Source of the DNA: Auriscalpium vulgare
Taxonomy: Eukaryota; Basidiomycota; Agaricomycetes; Russulales; Auriscalpiaceae
DNA length: 64,000 nt
NCBI GenBank assembly: GCA_019915015.1
Contig: JAHBBC010000014.1
Coordinates: 1,240,001-1,304,000 of the forward strand
Direction: 5' to 3'
Within the stretch, counting starts at the first letter, position 1. Each line of letters opens with the position of its first letter. Shown here one piece after another: positions 48,071 to 58,347 of the stretch. The notes under the pieces are model-generated. The model made no database searches and had not been told where the DNA came from. It saw only the letters and a list, made by a program, of their open reading frames with translations. Position numbers and translations under genes: made by a program.

Positions 48071-51000
48071 ATGGCCCCACACGATTCACATGACACACCT
48101 GTCGCTCCCGCGACGGCGACCACCGTACAGCGCGAGACAGTCACAGGCAAGCCCGTTCGCCTACCTGCGCACCCTCTCGATCCTTTGACCGGAGATGAGG
48201 TACGTTGCAGGTCCACGGGTCCATCATATCCACCCTCGTACCTTCTTTGACCGTGGCATATCTAGATCGTGGCGGTATCACTCGCCGTCCGTCGCTACAT
48301 CGCGGCAGAGACGTCCATTAAGGCCGTGCGGTTCATCACCAATTACCTGCTTCCGCCGCCGAAACGCGCTGTCCTCGCGCATCTCGGAATCCCCCTTTCC
48401 GTCGGAGAAAAGGTGAAAGAAGAGGATGAGGTAAACATCGTGAGGAAGGCAGAAGTCGATGTGAGTGAAATTATACATGGAGCCTGTCCAGTTATGTCGG
48501 CGCGGTCTTGGCTCAGGCAAGGTCATGTGTAGCAGGCATGCCAGGCAACTGGCCTCGTCTCTACCTCAGTCCAGTCTCTCGGACATCTTGATCTTTATGG
48601 ATCAGGTTCCCGAGGCAAACTGTGGTCAGCGGTCATACCCAAGCCAGTTGCTTTTCAGCGACTATCGGATGGATCTCAGCCACCTGCTCTCTCTCTTTTT
48701 CTCTTTTTTTTTTTCGGAAGCAAACTGACATGTCTTTGCCGACTACATTAGTTCATTGATGTCATCGCCGGGTATGCTCTACCATCTTTCTGGAGTGTAA
48801 CATCTACACATCTTTGTTACCACCATTAGAGACGCGTACAATGCCTTCGTAGCTCTCGAGGCCAACACTGGGACATGGAGTGTAGAGAAAATTGACAAGC
48901 TTCCCGAAGGCACTCAGCCGCAACTCTCTCCCGGAGAGTTGCTGGCATGTGAGGAGATTGTCAAGAACGATCCTGGTGTCCAGCAAGCTGCCAAAGCCGT
49001 TGGTATGTGCGTCGCATGACTCTCAATGCGTCAACTGAACACAGCTTCGAATAGGCGTCGAGCCGCATCAAATCTTTGCCGATGGGTGGTCCATCGGTTA
49101 CGACGATCGCTTCCCTAAGTCGCAGCGCTTGCAGCAGGGACTCCTGTTTGCACGCTTTTCGGAGCATGATAATCTGTATGCTCACCCGCTGGTAAGTCAC
49201 TCTCACCAACAAGAAATTGTCCGAGGTCTGATTGATGTTCCGCGTCCTTCCTGCGCAGGACTTTGTTCCCATTGTGGATATGAACACGAGCAAAGTTATT
49301 GCAATCGAGTTCCCTGCTACATATTCTACCACGGCACCGGATGCAGTACCTTCGCTGTCTGTGCCTACGACAAAGCCTCCCGCCCTTGATGTAGATTCCC
49401 TTACGGCATCGAATCGCGCGCGCATCCCGCCGCCGTTAGGTCCCTTCAACTTCTTACCCGACCTTATGAAAGAGGACGCTGCTAAGGAAGGAAAGGAGTA
49501 CAAGGAACGCGAGGCTCCGAAACCGCTGCATGTCGTGCAGCCTCAGGGCGTCAGCTTCAAAATGGACGGGAACGTGCTCGAATGGCAGAAGTGGAAGATG
49601 CACATCGGTGAGGCGGTTCTTATTCCATTGTATATTTCTATTGACGTTCTGCGTCGCAGGCTTTAGTCATCGCGAAGGCATCGCTTTGTCCACGATCACG
49701 TATAACGACGACGGTGTCATTCGTCCGCTATTTTACCGCCTTTCCCTGGCGGAGATGGTAGTGCCGTACGGCGCTCCTGAGCATCCTCACCCGCGCAAAT
49801 TCGCCTTCGACACGTATGTTCTACATTTCACACAGGAAGGTCACATCGTCTCTTGCTGACATATTCAATTCAGCGGTGAGTATGGCATGGGAACGATGGC
49901 CAACGAGCTCTCGCTTGGTTGCGACTGTCTAGGACAAATTCACTATTTGGTACGCATCCTCTACCTTCCAAGAAGGTCTTGACCGACGCCACCATGCACA
50001 GTCGGGAGCTTATACCGGCCACGATGGTTCTGCGGTCGTGATTAAGAACGTCATATGTATTCATGAAGAGGATGCCGGCCTTCTTTGGAAGCACAGTGAC
50101 TATCGTATCGGCGGCCGGGCTCATTCTGTGCGTAGTCGGCGGCTGGTCGTGAGTATGGTATGCACTCTCGCAAACTACGGTACGTGTTCTCATCCACATA
50201 CCTCCTCGGAGAAGACCAGCTGATATAAAACCCGCTTTCATTAGAGTACATATGGAATTACTACTTTTACCAAGACGGCTCCATCGAACTCGAGATCCGG
50301 CTCACAGGCATCCTTCAAGTTTATGTCGCAGGCCAGAATGAGCCCACGCCGTACGGCACACGTATTGCGCCAGGCATCGACGCGCACAACCACCAGCACA
50401 TCTTCTCCGTCCGCATCGACCCCATGATCGACGGGCTCGCAAACTCCGTGATCGAAACCGACGTCCTGCCCGTGCCGTTCCCCACTGGCTCCACGGAGAA
50501 CTTCGCCGGCAACGGCTTCGTCACGCATGACCACACGCTGCGCGCCGCGAGCGAGGGCGGGCGCGCGTGGGACGCAGCGGCGGACCGGCGCTGGCGCATC
50601 GTGAACCCCGCGCACAAGCACTACGCGACGGGGCACCCCGTCGGGTACGCGGTCGGCGTGAAGGGCGGCGCGACGCCGTTCCTGCCGCGCCCGGACGGGT
50701 GGGTCGGGCGCCGCGCGACGTTCGCGCACAAGACGCTGTGGGTCGTGCGCGAGCGCGAGGACGCGGCGGGCGGGCGCATGTGGCCGTCGGGCAAGTACGT
50801 CCCGCAGGCGCGCGAGGAGCCCGTGGACAGCCTTGCGCGGTGGGCGCGGGAGGACGGGGAGGAGAGCATCGATGGCGAGGACGTGCTCGTGTATGTGACC
50901 GTCGGGACGACGCACATCCCACGCCCGGAGGATTGGCCTGTGTACGTCGTCCCGTTATTCTGTGTCTTCGTTGGCCCCATAGCTTCCGCCGCCACCCGCC

Positions 51001-51280
51001 CGTTGGCTTTGCGAATTGGCAATGGCGCCTCGGGCGATGCCATGATGCATTCCCTCTCCACCGTTCCTGTGCGCTGGCACTGCGGTTGTATTGCTTGCTG
51101 ACTTGCCCCTGGGTGTGTGCCGACAGGATGCCTGTGGACCACGTCCGCCTCACGCTTAAGCCGGTCAGCTTCTTCTCGGCGAATCCCAGCATGGATGTGC
51201 CGGGTGTCAGGGACACGAAGAGCGTCGCTGCGTTCGGCGCTGCATCTGCGGGAGGGGAAGGTGAGAGCTGCTGCACGTAG
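48071..51280 (+). CDS. Copper-containing primary amine oxidase (topaquinone enzyme)
   Basis: Eleven exons: 48071..48199, 48266..48460, 48752..48771, 48830..49002, 49055..49191, 49259..49607, 49660..49813, 49874..49949, 50002..50179, 50245..50941, 51127..51280; 753 residues. It oxidises primary amines to aldehydes with release of ammonia and hydrogen peroxide. The topaquinone precursor Tyr470 lies in N-Y-E-Y, the junction between exons 9 and 10. The catalytic base is Asp385 (FDTGEYGMG). Copper ligands: His520/His522 (HNHQH) and the His in TTHIPRPEDWPVMP. No signal peptide is seen; the enzyme may be cytosolic or peroxisomal, and the C-terminus (ESCCT) is not a standard peroxisomal signal. The 20-nt exon follows a 291-nt intron, long for this window. 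Function is likely in amine use as a nitrogen source. Confidence 0.95.
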
Positions 51281-52100
51281 AAGGCGCAGGCGTGGTGCGA
51301 GTTTCAAGCGTTTAGATGGTCCCGGATGAGATGTACGAGAGCAGCAGCCTCGGATGGACATCGGAATGTGTTTTGTGCGAATGTAGTACCTATCAATTGC
51401 TATCTGACTGAGGAAGATTCACAGAGAACGGTGCGAAACGCGATAGATGCCTCGAGGACGTGCTCACCGACGTGACGATGAGCCCGGATTGCCGATGGAG
51501 CGATGAAACAGAGATAGTGGGAGAGACTGCACGGATGGAGAAACCGATCGCTCGACGTGACCAGACGCGCGACTGCGATGTTCACGTCCAGCGCTCGCAC
51601 ACTCTCAAAGTGTCCTGCTCTGCAGCAGTCCTGGTGATCCCGCACCGCCCACGCCAAATCTGCATTCACGCGCGCACGCCCTGGCGAGGTGCGCCGCCCA
51701 CGGTATGACGCGACGCCCTGCGCACACTTCTGCTACGTACACTGCGCTCCCAGGAAGCGTGTCACGCGCCGCCTTCTCGACCTCCGAGTCTCGCGAAGCC
51801 CTGCAATCGGGAGAACCGACGTCAACATTGCCATCAACGCCCGCCATCGCCATCCACACCCGCATCCCATATCGCGGGGCATCCATTCATTCAACGCGTG
51901 AAAACCCTCTCACCTTATCCTCTAAGCTCTATATCCAGCGCGCAATCTCGCCGCCCATCGCGCGGGCCCGGCACCCTGCGCTCGAAGCCCACGCGCGCAG
52001 GCAGGTGCCCTGGGCGACCACAGCAGCGGCACTGTGCGTGCTCGCACCCCGCGAGCCCGGCGCGCTGGCAGTGAGCTGTCGCCAAGCGCACTGCGCAGGC
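51281..52100. other. Intergenic between convergent genes
   Basis: 820 bp. Open frames here have no recognisable content. Confidence 0.3.
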
Positions 52101-52949
52101 TCAGAAGCTCAGGCCGCCCTCCGGCGCAGGCGCCCCGTCGACGCGCCAGACGCCCTTCTGCGGCCGGCGCGGCCCCCCCGCCGCCGCCGCCGGGACCTCC
52201 GCCTCCACGCCGTCCTCATCCCCGCCCGCGGCGCGCAGACTCGCGCGCACGCCGACGGACGCGCAGAGCGCCTTGTAGCGCGAGCGGATCTGACGCAGCA
52301 TGCCCGCCATGTCGACGCCGTCCTCCTCGCGCGGGTTCGTGCGCGGGAACTGCGCGATCTGCACGAGCAGCTGGCGTGCGTGATGCATCGCGCGGCTGCG
52401 GGCAAAGGGCGTCAGTCAGTATGACGCAGCGCGACTGCGGTGAGTAAGAGAATTCGGAGATTGCGCGCGGGGTAGATTGAAAGGGACAGAATGCGAAGTG
52501 CGCGAAAAAATGGAAGGGACGTGCGCGGAGTCCGGACGTCGGTGTCGATCACGGGCAATAGAAGACGAAGGTGAGGGCCAACGCAGCCGCGGGTGGCGTC
52601 GGTGCAGGTGCGGGCGCGGGCCCTCGCAGCCGACGCGCAAAAAAGGTGACGGAGACAAGTCGAGCAAGGGAATGCACGCACTCGGCATCGCGTCCCCGCG
52701 CCGCATAGACGGCCGTCCACATGCGCGCCGCGCCCTCGTAAAAGCCGAGCTCCTCCCATATTTCAAAGCCTTTTTCGCGGCCAAGCGCGCGGCCCTCGAT
52801 GAGCCCGTGTATGCGCCCGTGCGCGTGCCCGTCGGCGTACCCGGAGTCATAGAACCTGCAGGGCAAGTCAGGTCAGGGACAGCGAGATCGCTGGAGGGTC
52901 CGTACGTCTGCTCAACGTGCACAAGATCCTCGAGGTCAAAGTCGGCCAT
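52101..52949 (-). CDS. LTO1: LTO1-like adaptor of cytosolic Fe-S protein assembly
   Basis: Exons: 52949..52906, 52855..52682, 52395..52101; 170 residues. It carries the deca-GX3 signature of Yae1/LTO1 proteins: FYDSGYADGHAHGRIHGLIE, GRALGREKGFEIWEELGFYEG. In yeast, Lto1 with Yae1 recruits the Fe-S cluster targeting complex to the ABC protein Rli1, needed for ribosome recycling. The C-terminal Trp that docks to the targeting complex in Lto1 is not terminal here: the protein continues past a W-R-V segment to end GGLSF. The second intron (52396-52681) is 286 nt, about five times the local norm. The first exon encodes only the first 14-15 residues. Confidence 0.88.
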
Positions 52950-54182
52950 TGCTGCTGAGCTAGTAGTTGGATGACTTGCCGTGTGCAAGGGTTGTGCAAC
53001 TGGGATGGAAATTGGACAAGCCACTTACCGGCGGCAATTTGGCTTATCCAATAATCTGACATCTGTGGCAAGTCCACGTACTTGTGTAGTACTAGTACTT
53101 ATATATGACAGATCGACTATCATCTGTCATTGAGTCAGCTAAGTATGGAGACTATTCACATCTTCCACTGTCGACTTCACATAAAGCAAAGCTTCGATCT
53201 ACCGTGTGCAGCGGCGCCACGGCCGCGAGGACGATAGATTGTTACCGCTGGCAAATTCCATACACAAATCCTAACATTCCCTCGGGCACAATAAACCTGC
53301 CCCTCTTGCAATGTCATCGTCCACGTACGCCGCGCAAACGCAGAAAGATAGACTCCAAAAGGGCGAAACGGTATTTGCAATCGCAAAACGTTCGAGCGGG
53401 AGCAATCATATGTGACGTGAATGCGTGAGCTTCTCCAGCCGGGTGCGTCTGATGCATGCTGCGAAGCAATATTCTGCGGTACGGCAGTGACTATTTGCGG
53501 CCGATTGGTCGATATAACTCTGATTTTTGGATGGTGTGATCCATCTGTGAGTGGACTCATGGGTGGGTGATCTGTGTATACCCCGTTACGTATCCTGCAT
53601 CCGATGGACCGAGTCTATTCGATTTCGCAGATGAGGCTTATAGTTATACATACCATATAAAGAGATCTCACCGAGCGGGATGACACAAGTCAAGATCACT
53701 CGCGAAGACGATGCGCCGGAGGTACCTCTTCGAAGGCGAGGCGCGGCAAAGCCAGGAAGTTGAAGAGACAAAAGAGGTTGCTATTACGACTAAGTAGACG
53801 ATGTGTGGGTATCCGTAGATAATGCATGCATGCACCGTGACTGTAACTTGCGCACAAAACGTTGTCAACAAAACACCGAGGAAACACCAGAAGTTTACGT
53901 GGGCGCGCTGCGCGGAGAATATGGCTCGTGAAGGATTGAGATACATCGGATGGATGGGATGAGATGGGTCATAGGCGAGCGCGTCATGTCGAGGCGAGCC
54001 GGGGAAAAGTGCGAGGATAGCCGATGCTGGCGGCTTGGTGTCGGCGGGATAGGGTTCAAGCTCAAGGTTCAGACCTGGCAGGAAAGGAAGCACGTTAGCA
54101 AAGATAAGCGTCGCGGAGCGCGCGCAATTGGGTAAAATGCGGAAAATGAGAGGGGGAAGGGCGAGAAGAATGGCGGGAGGGG
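52950..54182. other. Intergenic
   Basis: 1.2 kb. A 190-codon minus-strand open frame (53668-54240) overlaps the end of the next gene and has no recognisable domain; not annotated. Confidence 0.3.
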
Positions 54183-55405
54183 TTAGGAGAGGTAGAGACG
54201 CACCAAGCTGAGCTCGAGGGTCCACACGCGGCGCGCCCACAGCTTGATGTTGCGTTGCGCTTCGCCGGGCTGCGCCAGGTCGACCTCAATGCCGTCCCAC
54301 CAACACTTGCGCTGTATCCCCGCATGCACCACCACGCAATCACACCACCAAGAATCAATCCAGCACCGACACAATCAGACAGAAGAAGCAGCGTGACGTC
54401 AGCGCCGCGCTCGTGCCGCGAGGCAAACAGAAGGCACGCACCGCGGGCTTGCGCCAGAAGAGTAGAAGCTTCTGGGCGGTGGCCATTTGGTTGTAGTCGA
54501 CGGTGACTTGGGGTTGTTTGCTGTCGGGAGTCGGCGGCGGGTGCACAATGCCGGTTTTGAGGAGGACGAGCGCGATGGAGGAGATGCAGCACCGCGAGGG
54601 CTCGAGCGCGCGGAAACCCCACTCGTCATCGCGGTCAAAACCGCTGGATCACGCGCAGGGGATGAGCCTTCACGTCGATCAGAACGAAGAGTGGAGCGCA
54701 CCTCATACACAGCATGTCAATCAGGTGCTGCTCCGCAACGTTATTCTCTTTGTTCACGTTCCGCTGGAGTGCAGTGAATATGCTCTTCTTGTCGAGCAAA
54801 TACCGGCCGCACGCGCGCTTGAGATCGAGCATCGCCTCGTTGGCGAGCCCCGCGGAGTCCGTCTGGGCGCCGCCGGCCTTGGGGGGAATGGAGAAGTACT
54901 CGAGCTCCTCGCGCAGGACGATGATGGCCTGCTTGGAGAGGAGCGGGTTCTGGTTGGGGGCAAAGTCGGAGATGGGGGTGCTGTCGACGAGGTGCTGCTG
55001 GGCGGCGTAGAGGCCGGGGTTGCCGGCTGAGCCATAGAACGCGTCGGAGGCCTGGCGAAAGAACTGGAGGACGTAGGAGAAGCAGTCTGGGTCGAACTTG
55101 CCAAGGGGTTAGTTGGATTGGGGAGGAGAAGCGGCTGGACGCACGTCGACGCCGTAGAGCTCCTCGTCCTCGGAGTTGTCGCCGCCGTCGGAGAGGGCAG
55201 CGCTCTGGCGGGAGAGGACGAGGCCGTTGGGGAAGAGGCAGAGGAGGACGGACTCGGGGAGGTTCATGATGGTCTCGCGGTCGACGGAGAAGCGACTGCC
55301 GCGGAGGTCGAGGGAGAGGCGGGTGAGGAGGGGGGGCTGGAGGTTTGCCTGGACGGGGGTCTGGGAGACCTGTGTGATGGGCGAGGAGGACGTGATGGCG
55401 GCCAT
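54183..55405 (-). CDS. Whi2-like BTB-domain protein
   Basis: Exons: 55405..55145, 55096..54702, 54643..54442, 54311..54183; 328 residues. A BTB/T1-like domain begins LLTRLSLDLRGSRFSVDRET, continues MNLPESVLLCLFPNGLVLSR and DEELYGVDFDPDCFSYVLQF, then ISDFAPNQNPLLSKQAIIVL. The C-terminal part ends VDYNQMATAQKLLLFWRKPA then WWDGIEV and RRVWTLELSLV. This matches fungal Whi2 proteins, which activate the Psr phosphatases in the general stress response and damp TORC1 signalling. The last residues (RLYLS) are uncertain because a GTGCGT donor occurs just before them. The gene is divergent from the vWA-type gene. Confidence 0.85.
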
Positions 55406-55826
55406 GGCGGGCGGGGGGACGGGGACGGGGACGGGGACGGGGACGAGGGCGGGTCGACGGCGTGACGGGCGGCGGGCAGGCGGGGGCGGTGTTTGCGCGA
55501 GGCAAACAGAGAGGTTCGCACGGGTGCCGGTGACCGGGGCGCAGGGGCGGGACGCGGTGCGGGGACGCGAGGCACGGCAGCGCAATAAAAGGACGTCGAG
55601 GGCGACGCGTGCCCAGCCCCGAGAGCTGGCGACCCCCAGCGGTGCGTCGGTCGGGTCTCTCCCCCTGATGGCTACTGATCTTGTCTTTCAGCCCCCGGCC
55701 CATGCCACCGTGACCCTCGCCCACCAGCCACCCTCGCTGAGCCTCAGCCCCCGCCCCCGCCCCCGCCCTCGCCTGAGCCTCAGCCCCCGCCCCCGCCCCC
55801 GCCCCCGCCCCCGCCCTCCCGCCCCC
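55406..55826. promoter_or_regulatory. GC-rich divergent promoter with short tandem repeats
   Basis: 421 bp between divergent ATGs. Repeats: GGGGAC four to five times (55416-55444) and CCCCCG units in runs (55748-55818), including four consecutive CCCCCGC-type units. Guanine runs on one strand could form quadruplexes. No TATA box was seen. Confidence 0.55.
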
Positions 55827-58347
55827 ATGGCCGCCGTCCCCACCGGCATGTTCAAGCCACACTCCCCCGGCCAGTCCGTCGCCACCCTCGTCCTCATCGA
55901 AAACTCCGCCCCAATGGTCCCCCGCTGGCCAGATCTCAGGGATCGCTACCTCCCCACCCTCCTCGGCACCATGCGCATGGCAAACCCCGTCGTCCCCGTC
56001 CGTACCCAGCCTTTTCGCACCCGCACCCCGCACGCTCACCCCGCCCCCGCGCAGATACAGGTCCTCTGGCTCACCAGCAACCCCCCGGCCGCCGCAGACG
56101 AGCGAGCCTCCCCGCCGCCCCACGGCTCGCGCCAGTTCAACCAGCTCCCCGAGCTCCGCTTCAACACCCAGCCCCACAACCGCATATCCCCAGCCACCAT
56201 GCACCACGGCGCCGAGGTCCGTGCCCCGTCTGCACCGTCCGCCGTCTATTCATCTTCCCCTGCAGTTGCTCGCCCGGACCTATTCGGACAGCCAGACGGC
56301 ACGGCACCTCATCATCGTCGCAGCCTCTCCGCCGTCCGACAGCGTCGAGGGCTTCCCCGGCAATTTCGGCACCGACACGAACGCTGCTTGGCTCGCACTT
56401 CGGAGCAAGCTCGTCCACGTGCGCACGTCCCTGCGACCCGCTCCTCCTCGTCTGACTTTCGTGCGGCCCTTGCAGGAGAACATTCACGTCCATATGATCC
56501 TCAACCCGAACGAGAACATGCGCGGCTTCGTCGACCTCTTCTACGACATCGTGAGTTCCTGCCCCCGCTGCGCTGATCGTCCACTCACCCACCCTCCTCG
56601 CGCACCCCTGCTGCTCTGCCCGGAATCAGATGGGCATGCAGAACTGCGCGGAAGCCCCGTCGTGGTTCCCGATCGACCACCTCAACTACCACTTTTACCT
56701 CTCGATCGGCCAGCAAGCTGCCCTCCAGCCAGGTGAGCTGCGTCTCGCCCTCTTATCTTCTACGCTCATTCCTCCACCCTCCACCCTCCATCGCCCATCT
56801 TCCCCGCCTGCCGCCTTCTCCCCGTGCCTGTGCCTCTCTGCATGCTCCCTAATCGCCCTCATCGCTCATCGCATCCGTCGGCAGGCCTCACGGCCGCGTC
56901 CGTCCTCCCCCTTCTCCCGGCACCGTATCCTGACTCGCACCCGCACACGCACTTCCATCCGCCGTCGCATCCGCCGCCAGCGCGCGCCCCGCTCCCGCGC
57001 AACGACTCATTCCCCCCCGCAGGCCACTCATCCCCCTCGACCCGCAATTCGCGCTCTCCCTCCGCCTCTTCGCCGCTCGCGCACGCGCATCCTTCCTCCG
57101 CCGCGACATCTCCAACCGCGGACACGCCGCGCCCGTCGCTCGTGAAGCACCTCCAGAAGATCCACGGGCTCACCAAGAAGCGCACGTACGGCCTGCAGCC
57201 GTCGCGCCAGCCCTTCATCCGCGACGATTCCACCGACCCCGCCTCGCCCGCCGACGTCGAGCCGTCCCCGCCGCCGCTCGCGGGCTCCCGCGCCGCGCGC
57301 CGCGCCGCGAAGCCCGGCAGCCGGCGTTCGTCCGTGCACTTCGCCGGCGCGGCGCCGGTCCTGCCCGCGCAGCGCGTGTCGTCGCCCGAGTCCGACACGT
57401 CAACGCCCGCGTCGTCGCCCACGTCCGCGCCGCTCGCGATGCGCCGCGCCCGCGCGATGCTCCCGCCCGTCGACGTGCCGCCGGCGCGCGTGCCGCCGGC
57501 GCGCGTGCCAGAGACCGTGTACCCGTCCGCGCCGTCAAGCGACACGGTCGTGCCGCCGCCGCTGTGGTCGCCCGAGGAGGCGATGCAGCTCGCGCAGGTG
57601 CAGGGGTCGTACGCACCCGCGTACGTAGAGCCGCCGCCGCCGCCGCCGCCCGCCGCAGGGCCGGCGTATGCGGCGTACGCGGCACCGCCTGCGTATCCCG
57701 CGAACGGGCACGCGATCAGCGGACTGAGCGGCGTCGCGCCGAACGGACTGAACGGCGTCGCTCCGAACAGGGTGAACGGCGGCAGCGCAGGCGGCGGCGG
57801 CGGCGGACGCGCGAACCTGACCGCGTCGCCCGTGCAGGCGCCTGCGCTGCCGGTCGTGCCGGACGACGGCGACAAGCCATTCATCTTCTACCCGGGATAC
57901 GCGGAGCCCCAGCCGCTTTCTGCTCAGCTGTCCCCGCCTCAGCCCCAGTTGCAGTCCCCGCCTCAACCGCAGTTGCCACCGCAGTCTCCATTGCAACCTG
58001 CACCCCAGAACTTCGCTCCCGCGCTGCCCTTATCGAACCTCCCCATACCCATCTCCCCGATATCTCCAATGTCTCCTGCACCCATGTCGCCACTATACCA
58101 GCAGCAGCAGCAGCAGCAGACGGTGGAGTACGCGGAAACGCAGCAATACGCGCCGTTCGCGCCGTGGGGTGCGCCGGCGCAACCGGCGGCGGATTACTCG
58201 CATATACTCAACCCAGCGGTGTCGCCCGGGCTACTGCGCAGCAACGCGCATTCGCAGGGCGCGGGCATGAGCGTCGGCGGCATGGTGTACGATGGGTACC
58301 CGGCGGAGCCGTCGTCGTCGCTGCAGTCGTGGGCCGCAGGCTATTAG
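55827..58347 (+). CDS. vWA-like domain protein with Pro/Gln-rich tail (possible Mediator subunit 25 type)
   Basis: Exons: 55827..55997, 56055..56216, 56266..56418, 56476..56550, 56630..56732, 56885..58347; 708 residues. The first ~190 residues form a von Willebrand A-like fold: a first strand VATLVLIENSAPM, LRDRYLPTLLGTM, then IQVLWLTSN and ARHLIIVAAS as later strands, and IHVHMILNPNENMRGFVDLF. This layout, followed by a long Pro/Ser/Gln-rich tail (including a Q7 run from CAG repeats at 58102-58122), resembles the N-terminal vWA part of Mediator subunit MED25. The assignment is by architecture only. A basic HLQKIHGLTKKRTYG segment in the tail may be a nuclear signal. Confidence 0.7.

Noticed and set aside
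53668..54240. 190-codon minus-strand frame downstream of the Whi2-like gene
   Set aside because: Overlaps the last exon in another frame and has no recognisable content.
54741..56207. 488-codon minus-strand open frame across the divergent promoter
   Set aside because: It lies antisense to the vWA-type gene and in the wrong frame of the Whi2-like gene, and its length comes from GC-rich repeats; composition is Pro/Arg/Gly filler.
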